Part shown: positions 1 to 8,086 of the stretch, one piece after another
Position numbering within the stretch: position 1 is the first letter of the stretch
Layout: every line of letters starts with the position of its first letter
DNA from: Apopatocola sp963618015
Lineage (GTDB): Bacteria; Bacillota; Clostridia; Oscillospirales; Oscillospiraceae
Direction: 5' to 3'
Assembly: GCA_963618015.1 (NCBI GenBank)
Contig: CAVEQS010000002.1
Location: 1-64,000 of the forward strand
Length of the DNA: 64,000 nucleotides
Made by a program: the position numbers and the translations under genes
The notes under the pieces: model-generated
Told to the model about the DNA's origin: nothing
Databases searched by the model: none
The model's input: the letters and a program-made list of their open reading frames with translations, nothing else

Positions 1-67
1 CGCCCTTTTTCCCTCCTCGGGACTGCCTCTGACACTAAATGATGTTTTCACAGTATTACCTCGTTTC

Positions 68-1825
68 TTATTCGGTGAGAAGGCCCTCATCCACATAGTG
101 GGTCTTCATATAATTGGCCCAGGCAACATACCCGGATTTTTCAAAGTGCTTGCCGTCCCCGGCGAAGGCATAATCGCTCGAAAGGAAGCCGTACTCGTCC
201 ACCAGCATGGAATAAATGTCGAGATACCAGCAGTTGTTGTCCGCGCAGAGCTGCTTGAGCGCGGAGTTAAAGGAATTGATGCGCTCCATGCTCTGCACCT
301 CGTTGGGATCGGCGTCCACTTCCTGCGTGACGGGCGTGACGGAGATGACATAGATGTTCGCCTTTGTCTGGTGCTCACGAACATAATCGAGGAGCGTTTT
401 ATAGCTCTGCACAAAAGAGTTCACATCCGTGCCGACCTCGTTGAGGCCGAACATCAGGTAGATATCCTGATAGTAATCCGGATCGTTGAGCGTCAGCGGC
501 GAGAGATCGAGCGTGCCGAGAACATTGTTCACAACGGCACCGGTGCCGTAAATATACAGCATGTTCGTTACGCCGGACCACATGAAGAAGCCCTCGACGA
601 GGGAATTTCCGATCATGCAGGAGCGGTCAAAATGACTGTCGTACACCGCCTCGGCGCGTTCCGGAACGGTCGCGCCCCAGTCGGCGGGGACGATGAGATC
701 GCCGTCGCGCTTTGCCTTGGCGCCCGAGGGCGTCGGCGTCGGCACAGCGGTCGGCTTCGGCGTCATGGATACCTCAGCGCTCGCCTCCGGCGTTGCGTCG
801 CCCGGCTGCGGCGTGTCCGCCGGGCGGGGCGTCGCGGTCACGGGGGCGTAGCTCGGCAGGGTGTACATCGGCTTTTCGTTGCCCTTCTGTATGAGCTTCA
901 CGATGCCGAAGATCAAAAGGCCGGCAAGGACAAGCGCGATAAGCAGAAATGCCGGATGAATGCGGTTTTTGCCAATGCGCGGCAGACGGAAGGAAAAGCC
1001 TCCGCCGCCGTTATCGGACGGGGGGCGGCGCGGCGGCGTACCGCTGCCGGAGGAACGTCCTGCGGTGCCGCGCTGTGCCGGACGGCGGACGGCACCGGGA
1101 CGGTAATAGTCCCCGTGCGGGCGCTGCGCTGCGCCATAGATGCGCTGCGGCGTATCTCCCTGCGGGAGGTTTCCGCCATAAAACGGATCGCTCTCCGTCT
1201 CCATCGGCTGCGGCGCGGCGTGGTAGCCGCCGGTCGCATATGGCTGGCGGTATGTGCCGTCGGTGCGGCGATAAGGCGCAGCCTGCTGCGTCGGAGCAGC
1301 AGTATAATACGGCTCGGCCTGCCTCGGCTGCGCGGTATTGCGGTAGGGATCGGCCTGCGGCTGCGACGTTCCGCCATAAGGGTCCGCCTGCGGCTGGGCG
1401 GGCACGGCGCGGCGAGTGTTCGGCGCGCCCTGCTCCAGATTGCCGCTGCGAAGAGCGTCCCACGAAATTTCCGTGAACGCCGTGCTGCGGCCGCCGTAAT
1501 ACGGCTCCTGCCGCCGCTGCTGTCTCTGGCGGGAATCGCTGTAGCCATTATAGTTCGCGTAGTTCTGCGCCGGGCGGCTCTGGGGCGTATACGGCACGGC
1601 GCGCTGCGCCGCTCTTCCCGTATCCGCTGCCGGGCGGGCAGCGCGGCGGTTTTCGTTTACGGTCTCGGTATATTCCGGCGCCGGGCGGCCGGAGCTCGGC
1701 GTTCGGCGCACGCTGTCGAGCGGGAGCTCGGTAAAAAGGGCGCTCTCGCGTTGGGAAGCATCCTCACGCTGCGGCGGGCGCGACGCGCCGTCTTTTCGGT
1801 AATAGCTGGATTCGCGGTTTTCCAT
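68..1825 (-). CDS. Membrane-anchored SGNH/GDSL-type hydrolase
   Basis: 585 aa. The first ~285 residues are low-complexity (Gln/Pro/Arg/Tyr-rich) with degenerate QPQADPY-like repeats near 145-195. One membrane segment lies at about 290-313, followed by a Thr/Pro linker and a C-terminal SGNH hydrolase domain from about 395. Block I reads IGNSLVEG (Asn for the usual Asp of GDS), block III GLNEVGTD, and the C-terminal catalytic motif is DGKH (DxxH). This is a type II topology with the hydrolase outside, so an esterase or O-deacetylase acting on cell-wall or exported glycans is plausible, but the substrate is unknown. The start at 1825 has GGAGG upstream and a TTGCAT-17-TATAAT promoter. Confidence 0.8.
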   Translation of the reverse strand: MENRESSYYRKDGASRPPQREDASQRESALFTELPLDSVRRTPSSGRPAPEYTETVNENRRAARPAADTGRAAQRAVPYTPQSRPAQNYANYNGYSDSRQRQQRRQEPYYGGRSTAFTEISWDALRSGNLEQGAPNTRRAVPAQPQADPYGGTSQPQADPYRNTAQPRQAEPYYTAAPTQQAAPYRRTDGTYRQPYATGGYHAAPQPMETESDPFYGGNLPQGDTPQRIYGAAQRPHGDYYRPGAVRRPAQRGTAGRSSGSGTPPRRPPSDNGGGGFSFRLPRIGKNRIHPAFLLIALVLAGLLIFGIVKLIQKGNEKPMYTLPSYAPVTATPRPADTPQPGDATPEASAEVSMTPKPTAVPTPTPSGAKAKRDGDLIVPADWGATVPERAEAVYDSHFDRSCMIGNSLVEGFFMWSGVTNMLYIYGTGAVVNNVLGTLDLSPLTLNDPDYYQDIYLMFGLNEVGTDVNSFVQSYKTLLDYVREHQTKANIYVISVTPVTQEVDADPNEVQSMERINSFNSALKQLCADNNCWYLDIYSMLVDEYGFLSSDYAFAGDGKHFEKSGYVAWANYMKTHYVDEGLLTE

Positions 1826-1859
1826 ATGGAAAAATACCTCCGCATAAGATTACAAGTTT

Positions 1860-1888
1860 ATTATAGTGATTTATGTCTTACTATGCAA
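1860..1888 (-). promoter_or_regulatory. Promoter of the SGNH hydrolase gene
   Basis: On the minus strand, TTGCAT (1888-1883) and TATAAT (1865-1860) are separated by 17 nt, upstream of the GGAGG and ATG at 1825. Confidence 0.55.
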
Positions 1889-1911
1889 GTAAAAAAACCG
1901 TTTCGTTTTTC

Positions 1912-1940
1912 TTGCGCAGCGGCGCTTGGCGTGGTATAGT
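1912..1940 (+). promoter_or_regulatory. Promoter of the methyltransferase/ECF run
   Basis: TTGCGC (1912-1917), 17-nt spacer and TATAGT (1935-1940) with an extended -10 TGG. It lies about 50 nt before the ATG at 1988 and is divergent from the SGNH promoter. Confidence 0.5.
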
Positions 1941-1987
1941 AATTTAGTTAAAATAGGTTTATTGTACACGCAAAAAGGAGAACCTCC

Positions 1988-2848
1988 ATGTGGATCGCCG
2001 ATAATTGGAAAGACTACGAGCTGCTCGACGCGTCAAACGGCGAGCGTCTGGAGCGCTGGGGGCAGCACATTCTCGTCCGCCCCGACCCGCAGGTCATCTG
2101 GAAAACGCCGCGCACCTCTCCCGCCTGGAAGCGTCCGGAGGGACGCTACAGCCGCAGCCACACCGGCGGCGGCTCGTGGGATAAGGGTGCTCTCCCGGCG
2201 AGCTGGGACATCCGCTACGGCTCGCTCACATTTCACGTAAAGCCCATGAACTTCAAGCACACCGGCCTCTTCCCCGAACAGGCGGCAAACTGGGACTGGA
2301 TGCAGAAAAAGATCCGCGAGGCAAATCGCCCGATCAGCGTTTTGAATCTCTTCGCTTATACTGGCGGGGCAAGCGTTGCATGTCTCGCCGCGGGCGCGAG
2401 CGTCTGCCATGTGGACGCCGCGAAGGGCATGGTCGCCTGGGCGAAGGATAACGCCGCGGCATCCGGCGTTGCGGGTGCGAGCGTCCGCTGGATCGTGGAC
2501 GACTGCGCGAAATTCGTTGAGCGCGAGATCCGCCGCGGGCACCGGTACGACGCCATCATCATGGACCCGCCGTCCTATGGCCGCGGGCCGGGCGGCGAGG
2601 TTTGGAAGCTGGAGGATAATCTCTGGGACTTCGTCTCGCTCTGCTCCGGCGTTCTCTCGGACGATGCGCTTTTCGTTCTCATCAATTCCTATACGACGGG
2701 GCTTGCCCCCTCGGTGCTCTCGTACATCACCGACAGCATCTTCACTGCCCGGCGCGGCGGCTCTTCGCGCGCCGAGGAGTTGGGGCTTCCCGTCACGCAA
2801 AGCGGTCTCGTGCTCCCCTGCGGGGCGAGCTGCCGCTGGGAGGCTTGA
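1988..2848 (+). CDS. Class I SAM-dependent methyltransferase (RlmI/RlmK-like)
   Basis: 286 aa. The N-terminal ~90 residues are PUA/beta-rich. The Rossmann methyltransferase core has motif I NLFAYTGGASVACLAAGA near 118-135, an acidic loop CHVDAAKGMVAWAKDNA, and the catalytic-type motif MDPPSYGRGPGG near 193, as in rRNA cytosine-C5 methyltransferases of the RlmI/RlmK group. The start follows AAGGAG. The stop TGA directly abuts the ATG of ecfA1, so the gene is translationally linked to the ECF genes. The probable role is 23S rRNA methylation; the target base cannot be read from the sequence. Confidence 0.8.
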   Translation: MWIADNWKDYELLDASNGERLERWGQHILVRPDPQVIWKTPRTSPAWKRPEGRYSRSHTGGGSWDKGALPASWDIRYGSLTFHVKPMNFKHTGLFPEQAANWDWMQKKIREANRPISVLNLFAYTGGASVACLAAGASVCHVDAAKGMVAWAKDNAAASGVAGASVRWIVDDCAKFVEREIRRGHRYDAIIMDPPSYGRGPGGEVWKLEDNLWDFVSLCSGVLSDDALFVLINSYTTGLAPSVLSYITDSIFTARRGGSSRAEELGLPVTQSGLVLPCGASCRWEA

Positions 2849-3700
2849 ATGAATCAACCGATCATCTCTCTCGATAACGTATCTTTCCGCTATCCGGATG
2901 CCGAGCGCGATGCGCTCTCCGGCGTCAGTCTCTCGATCGAGGCGGGGTCGTTCATTGCCGTGCTCGGCCACAACGGTTCGGGCAAATCCACGCTCGCCAA
3001 GCTCCTGAACGCCATTCTCGTGCCGACGGAGGGGACGGTGTCCGTCAAGGGCATGGACACACGCGACGAGGAAAATCTCCTCAACGTGCGCCGGACAGTC
3101 GGCATGGTGTTCCAAAATCCCGATAACCAGATCGTCGCGAGCGTCGTGGAAGATGATGTGGCGTTCGCCCCTGAAAATCTCGGTGTTCCCCCGGCGGAGA
3201 TCCGCCGCCGCGTAGACGAGGCTTTAAAGCGCGTCGGTATGTATGAATTTCGCAGCAACGCCCCGCACCTTCTCTCCGGCGGGCAAAAGCAGCGCGTCGC
3301 CATCGCGGGCGTGCTCGCGATGCAGCCGGAAATCCTCGTCATGGATGAGCCCACCGCCATGCTCGATCCCTCCGGCCGGCGCGAGGTGCTGCGCACGATC
3401 GCCGATCTTCGCGCCGCAACGGGCGTTACGGTCGTTCTCATCACGCACCACATGGATGAGTGCATTGATGCCGACCGGCTGCTTGTCGTATCCGATGGAA
3501 AGCTCGTGCTCGACGGCACACCGAAGGAAGTCTTTTCGCAGGTCGGGCATATGCGCTCGATCGGTCTGGACGTTCCCGCCTCAACGGAAACGCTCCACGA
3601 GCTGCGCGCCGCCGGGGCGGATGTGCCGCTTGACGCGCTCTCTGACGCGGAGGCCGCCGATGCCATTGTCCGCTGGCTCGAAGAAAAAATCCATCAGTAA
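2849..3700 (+). CDS. ecfA1: ECF transporter ATPase A1
   Basis: 283 aa ABC ATPase. Walker A GHNGSGKST lies near residue 38, Q-loop VFQNPDNQIV, signature LSGGQKQRVAIAG, Walker B ILVMDEPTAMLD, and the switch His in ITHHMDE. The PDNQ Q-loop and the C-terminal ~50-residue tail are typical of cobalt/ECF-type CbiO proteins. It forms the energy-coupling module with EcfA2 and EcfT, which serves vitamin- or metal-specific S components encoded elsewhere. No S component is present in this window. Confidence 0.93.
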   Translation: MNQPIISLDNVSFRYPDAERDALSGVSLSIEAGSFIAVLGHNGSGKSTLAKLLNAILVPTEGTVSVKGMDTRDEENLLNVRRTVGMVFQNPDNQIVASVVEDDVAFAPENLGVPPAEIRRRVDEALKRVGMYEFRSNAPHLLSGGQKQRVAIAGVLAMQPEILVMDEPTAMLDPSGRREVLRTIADLRAATGVTVVLITHHMDECIDADRLLVVSDGKLVLDGTPKEVFSQVGHMRSIGLDVPASTETLHELRAAGADVPLDALSDAEAADAIVRWLEEKIHQ

Positions 3701-3712
3701 AGGTTTTTCGTT

Positions 3713-4573
3713 ATGCCCGATATCCGTCTGGCGTCCGTCCGGTGCGTGTACAGCGCCGGGACTCCGTTTGAAAAGGTTGCTCTCGACAACATTGATCTCT
3801 CTATCCCCGCCGGTCAGTACGCGGCGCTGCTCGGCCATACCGGCAGCGGCAAGAGCACGCTCATCCAGCATCTCAATGGGCTTTTGAAGCCCGCCGCGGG
3901 ATGTGTTCTGCTCGGCGGAGAGGACATCCACCGCTCCAAGGAGGCGCTGCGCGCCGTCCGGTTCCGCGTCGGTCTGGTGTTCCAGTACCCGGAATACCAG
4001 CTCTTTGAAGAGACGGTTTACCGCGACATTGCGTTCGGTCCGAAAAATATGGGATTGAATGAGCAGGAAGTGGACGAGCACGTCCGCTTCGGCGCGAAGT
4101 TTGCCGGGGTAGATGAATCGCTCTTTGAAGCCTCACCGCTCGATCTCTCCGGCGGGCAGAAGCGCCGGATCGCGATTGCCGGCGTGATGGCCATGAAGCC
4201 GGAGGTCCTCGTGCTTGATGAGCCGATGGCGGGGCTCGATCCCGCCGGATGCCGCGAAATACTCGCAAACATCGCCGAGTACCGCCGCTCCACGGGGAGC
4301 ACCGTTGTGCTCGTCACGCACGACATGGACGTCGCCGCGGAAAACGCCGAGCGGCTCATCGTCATGCGGCGCGGCAAGATCGCGCTTGACGGCGCGCCGG
4401 AGGAAATATTCACCCACGCCGCGGAGCTGCGCGATATGGGCCTCGGCATTCCGGGCGCGGCCTCTCTTGCAGAGGAACTGCGCGTACGAGGCGTTGATGT
4501 GCCGCAGGGCATCTATACTCCGCAGGCTCTTGCCTCCGCTCTGCTCGCACGAAAGGAGGCCGGCACATGCTGA
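3713..4573 (+). CDS. ecfA2: ECF transporter ATPase A2
   Basis: 286 aa, paralogous to EcfA1. Walker A is GHTGSGKST, Q-loop VFQYPEYQLFEETV (the YPEYQLF form typical of EcfA2), signature LSGGQKRRIAIAG, Walker B VLVLDEPMAGLDP, and switch VTHDMD. It starts 12 nt after ecfA1, and its last 7 nt overlap the start of ecfT. It pairs with EcfA1 as a heterodimer that drives the shared EcfT scaffold. Confidence 0.93.
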   Translation: MPDIRLASVRCVYSAGTPFEKVALDNIDLSIPAGQYAALLGHTGSGKSTLIQHLNGLLKPAAGCVLLGGEDIHRSKEALRAVRFRVGLVFQYPEYQLFEETVYRDIAFGPKNMGLNEQEVDEHVRFGAKFAGVDESLFEASPLDLSGGQKRRIAIAGVMAMKPEVLVLDEPMAGLDPAGCREILANIAEYRRSTGSTVVLVTHDMDVAAENAERLIVMRRGKIALDGAPEEIFTHAAELRDMGLGIPGAASLAEELRVRGVDVPQGIYTPQALASALLARKEAGTC

Positions 4574-5370
4574 AGGACATTACGCTCGGCCAGTACTTCC
4601 CCGGCAATACCGTCGTGCACCGGCTCGACCCGCGCACGAAGCTTATCGCCGTGGTGCTCTATATTGCCGCGCTCTTCACCGCCAACAACTGGAGCGCTAC
4701 TGCGCTCGTGCTGCTCACGCTTGTATTCTGCGTGGCGCTCTCGCACATCCGCCCGAAAGCGCTCTTCAAAGGGCTGAAGCCGCTCATCGTGATCGTGATC
4801 TTAACGGCGGTACTCAATCTCTTTTACTCGGACGGCAACGTGATCTGCTCGTTCTGGGTGCTGCGCATCACCGATAACGGCATCCGCCGCGCGATTTTGA
4901 TGGTGCTTCGCATTATTCTGCTCGTGTGCGGAACGTTTCTTCTGACGTATACCACCTCTCCCCTGCAGCTCACCGACGGGCTGGAGCAGCTTTTGAGCCC
5001 GCTCAAAAAGCTGCATTTCCCGGTACATGAGCTTTCGATGATGATGAGCATTGCGCTGCGTTTTATTCCGACGCTCATTGAGGAGACCGACAAGATCATG
5101 TCCGCACAGAAGGCGCGCGGCGCGGATTTCGACAGCGGCAGCCTTGTCCGCCGCGCGAAGGCGCTGCTGCCGATCCTTGTGCCGCTCTTTGTCAGCGCGT
5201 TCCGCCGCGCCGACGAGCTTGCCACCGCGATGGAGTGCCGCTGCTACAACGGCGGCGAGGGACGCACCCGCATGAAGGTGCTGCGCATGGGACGAAACGA
5301 CTATCTGGCTCTCGCCTTCTGGGCAGTGATCCTGGCCGGGTCGATCGTCCTGACGAGGTACGGCATTTGA
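4567..5370 (+). CDS. ecfT: ECF transporter transmembrane scaffold EcfT
   Basis: 267 aa membrane protein (CbiQ family) with several helices between residues 20 and 130 and one near the C-terminus. It carries the two Ala-Arg-Gly-type coupling motifs that contact the ATPases: AQKARGADF near residue 180 and AMECRCYNG near 220. The ATG lies inside the end of ecfA2 (ATGCTGA), and its stop overlaps the TTG start of truA, so all four genes are translationally coupled. Confidence 0.92.
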   Translation: MLKDITLGQYFPGNTVVHRLDPRTKLIAVVLYIAALFTANNWSATALVLLTLVFCVALSHIRPKALFKGLKPLIVIVILTAVLNLFYSDGNVICSFWVLRITDNGIRRAILMVLRIILLVCGTFLLTYTTSPLQLTDGLEQLLSPLKKLHFPVHELSMMMSIALRFIPTLIEETDKIMSAQKARGADFDSGSLVRRAKALLPILVPLFVSAFRRADELATAMECRCYNGGEGRTRMKVLRMGRNDYLALAFWAVILAGSIVLTRYGI

Positions 5371-6134
5371 GAAACATTGCGCTCAAACTCCGATACGATG
5401 GCTCCGCCTACCACGGCTGGCAGCGGCAGGCCGATCTCCCCACGGTGCAGCAGACCGTGGAGGACGCCATTGCGAAAATTCTTGGCACAAGCGTCCATGT
5501 AACAGGCTGCGGCCGCACGGACGCGGGTGTACACGCTCTGCGCTACTGCGCAAATTTTCGTTCCGACTGCACGATCCCGATCGAAAAGGTCCCGCTCGCG
5601 CTCAACGCCCGGCTTCCCGGCGATATCGCCGTGACAGATGCCTGCGAGGTGGACGAGGACTTCAACGCTATCGGCTCGTGCATCCAGAAGGAATACATCT
5701 ATAAGATCCTGAATAGCCGCATCCCCGATCCGTTTCTCGATAAGCGCGTGTGCTTTTATCCGTCCCGGCTCGATATTGAGCAGATGCGCGCCGCGGCAAA
5801 GGCCTTTGAAGGAACACACGATTTTGCCGCCGTGCGGAGCGTCGGCACCGAAACGAAAACGACCGTCCGCACCGTGTACTGGTGCGACGCCGAGCGCGAA
5901 GGCGATCTTATCACCGTGCGCGTATGCGCCAACGGCTTTTTGTACAACATGGTCCGCGCCATGGTGGGCACAATGGTGTACGCAAGCTACGGGAAGCTGC
6001 GAGCCGGGGACATCCCCGCACTGCTGGAAACACGCGACCGCCGTCTCACCGGCCCGACAATGCCGCCGCAGGGGCTTTATATGCACCGCGTGTGGTACGA
6101 CGGCCCCGCCGGGGAAATGATGGCAGACATTTGA
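5367..6134 (+). CDS. truA: tRNA pseudouridine(38-40) synthase TruA
   Basis: 255 aa. The start is taken as TTG at 5367 (LRNIALKLRYDGSAYHGWQ), which overlaps the ecfT stop as TTGA and has GAGG 9 nt upstream; upstream extension gives a non-homologous tail. The motif GCGRTDAGVHA contains catalytic Asp52. The order ecfA1-ecfA2-ecfT-truA is classical in Firmicutes, but here the usual next genes rplM and rpsI are missing. Confidence 0.93.
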   Translation: MRNIALKLRYDGSAYHGWQRQADLPTVQQTVEDAIAKILGTSVHVTGCGRTDAGVHALRYCANFRSDCTIPIEKVPLALNARLPGDIAVTDACEVDEDFNAIGSCIQKEYIYKILNSRIPDPFLDKRVCFYPSRLDIEQMRAAAKAFEGTHDFAAVRSVGTETKTTVRTVYWCDAEREGDLITVRVCANGFLYNMVRAMVGTMVYASYGKLRAGDIPALLETRDRRLTGPTMPPQGLYMHRVWYDGPAGEMMADI

Positions 6135-6167
6135 CCCCCATTGACGCTTGATTTTTCGGAGGTTTTG

Positions 6168-7283
6168 ATGCATTCTAATAGGTATACCGCCGCGCCGGAA
6201 CGAAAGCACCGGAGCTTTACGCGCGTGCTCGCCGCCTCGGCCGCGATGCTGTGCATTGCAGCGCTCCTGCTCGTGCTGAGCATTGTCCAGTCGCGTACGG
6301 CGGCCGCCGTACGAAATCGCGACGGTTTTCAGCTCCGAAGCGGAGACGATATCTTTTATGCTGCCGCCGGAAACGGGCTTGCCGCCGCCACAACGACCGG
6401 CGCGCAGCTCTTCACCGCAAGCGGAAAATGCGCCGCGAGCGCCGACTTTGCGATGACAGAGCCCATGTGTTCCGGAAGCACGCAGCTCGCGGTGTTCTGG
6501 GACGCCGGACAAAACGGCATCCACGCGCTGTATCCGGACGGCTCTGCCGCCGAATGTGCGACCGAGGGCGGCGTATACTTTGCCGACGTGAACGAAACCG
6601 GCCTCATTACCGTCCTAACCGATAAGGACGGATATCGCGGAAGTGTTGTCGTATACGACACCGATCTCACGCCGCTCTTCCGCTGGGATGCCTCCAGCGT
6701 CACGCCCGTCTCCGCACGGACGACCGGAAAGGGCCTCCTTTGCGTGAACGGCGCCGGGGAGGACGGCGGGTATCTCCGCTTCTTCCGCATCGATCGGGAG
6801 GAGATGCAGGCCGAGTTTTTCACCCCTGGCGAGCTGATCGTAGATTTTGGCTTCCTCTCCAACGGCTCCATCGCCGCGGTAACGGAATCGTCGCTGCGCT
6901 TTCTCTCCGCAGGCGGCGAGCTGCTCTCCGAGCACCGGCTCGGGAACGCGCATCTCTCCGCCTTTTCCCTGAGCGGAGACTTTGCCGCCGTTGCGGCGGC
7001 AAGCGGGCTCCATGGCGGCGAGACCGTGATCACGACCCTCTCCCCCTCCGGCGAGCCGCTGGGGAGCTACACCGCGTCGCTGGACGCCGCGGCCATATCC
7101 GTTTGCGGCAGCCAGCTTCTCGTCCTCTTCACCGGAGAGGAGTCCACGCTCTTTTCCTCCGCGCTGGAGGAGATCGTATCCTATCAGCCGCCGGAGGATG
7201 TCCGGCAGGCGTTCCTCTGCTCGGACAGCCGCGCACTTTTCGCCGGCGCGTCCGGGGTTGTCCAAATCGATTTCAACCGGTAA
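6168..7283 (+). CDS. Membrane-anchored propeller-like protein (DUF5711-like)
   Basis: 371 aa. The ATG at 6168 is chosen because GGAGG sits 5 nt upstream; an in-frame ATG nine codons earlier lacks a site. A cytoplasmic N-terminus (about 25 residues) precedes a membrane helix at about 26-46. The outside region has regularly spaced blade-like beta segments (for example RDGFQLRSGDDIFYAAAGNGL and TGAQLFTASGKC). This fits the clostridial DUF5711 type, a guess from layout and taxonomy. The function is unknown. It lies between truA and cvpA on the same strand. Confidence 0.65.
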   Translation: MHSNRYTAAPERKHRSFTRVLAASAAMLCIAALLLVLSIVQSRTAAAVRNRDGFQLRSGDDIFYAAAGNGLAAATTTGAQLFTASGKCAASADFAMTEPMCSGSTQLAVFWDAGQNGIHALYPDGSAAECATEGGVYFADVNETGLITVLTDKDGYRGSVVVYDTDLTPLFRWDASSVTPVSARTTGKGLLCVNGAGEDGGYLRFFRIDREEMQAEFFTPGELIVDFGFLSNGSIAAVTESSLRFLSAGGELLSEHRLGNAHLSAFSLSGDFAAVAAASGLHGGETVITTLSPSGEPLGSYTASLDAAAISVCGSQLLVLFTGEESTLFSSALEEIVSYQPPEDVRQAFLCSDSRALFAGASGVVQIDFNR

Positions 7284-7319
7284 TTTTTACCGATCCCGCC
7301 CGAAAAAAGGAGGCTTTGC

Positions 7320-8039
7320 ATGAAAGCGGTACTGAGTCTTTTGTTTTTGTCCATACTCATTTTCTGCATCTGGTCCGGCTATAAGAAGGGACTCGTCATG
7401 GGCATTTTCAGCCTGATCGCGTTTGTCGTTTCGGTGTACGGCGCGAATCTTCTCTCCCAGACCTATTCCGGGGAAGTCATCGACGCGCTGCGCCCGTTTG
7501 CCAGCGGCTTTGTGGAGGTCAACGTCGTTGACAAGACTGTCCGCCCCGCCATGGGGATCGACAGCACCAACCTTTCGGTCAAGGACTATTTTACGCAGAA
7601 TCCCGGACGCGAAACGGAGTTCTGCACGCTCACCTACAACGGCATGGGCATTTACGAATCCACCAGCGAACAGATGGCGGACGAAGCCGTCGCTTACGCG
7701 AAGGAGCATGATGTGGAGCTCATTGACGCGGTTGTAGAAGTGCTCTGCCTGCGCATATCCTATGTCGGCGGGTTTATTCTCGCGTTCGTTATGATTCTGA
7801 TCCTCCTTACGGTGATCGGGAACATTCCCAATATCAGCTTCCAGATACCGAACCACGAACTGCTCAACGATATCGGCGGCGCGGTGACCGGCCTATTGCA
7901 GGGTCTGGCATTCTGCCTCATCATCGGCTGGGCGCTGCGATTTATCGGTCTTCTCGTCTCGCAGGAGACGCTTTCCAACACCTTCCTCGTCTCCTGGTTT
8001 ATGGATCGCACGATCTTCGTACACCTTCTCGGAATTTGA
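7320..8039 (+). CDS. CvpA family membrane protein
   Basis: 239 aa. A hydrophobic N-terminus carries the family signature (FCIWSGYKKGLVMGIFSLIAFVVS), with further helices near 145-170 and 185-210. Between them is an extracellular loop of about 100 residues. CvpA-family proteins are linked to envelope integrity and export, but the mechanism is not settled. AAAGGAGG precedes the ATG. Confidence 0.75.
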   Translation: MKAVLSLLFLSILIFCIWSGYKKGLVMGIFSLIAFVVSVYGANLLSQTYSGEVIDALRPFASGFVEVNVVDKTVRPAMGIDSTNLSVKDYFTQNPGRETEFCTLTYNGMGIYESTSEQMADEAVAYAKEHDVELIDAVVEVLCLRISYVGGFILAFVMILILLTVIGNIPNISFQIPNHELLNDIGGAVTGLLQGLAFCLIIGWALRFIGLLVSQETLSNTFLVSWFMDRTIFVHLLGI

Positions 8040-8086
8040 GGCGCACCGCCTTTTTATCCTATCTCACAGAATACAGGAGAACATCT

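Noticed and set aside
98..1939. 613-aa open frame antisense to the SGNH hydrolase gene
   Set aside because: Arg/Ala/Leu-rich shadow of a GC-rich gene with no domain and no ribosome-binding site; the minus-strand gene has signal, membrane and catalytic motifs.
1941..1987. Riboswitch ahead of the ECF run
   Set aside because: The leader is about 40 nt with no conserved fold.
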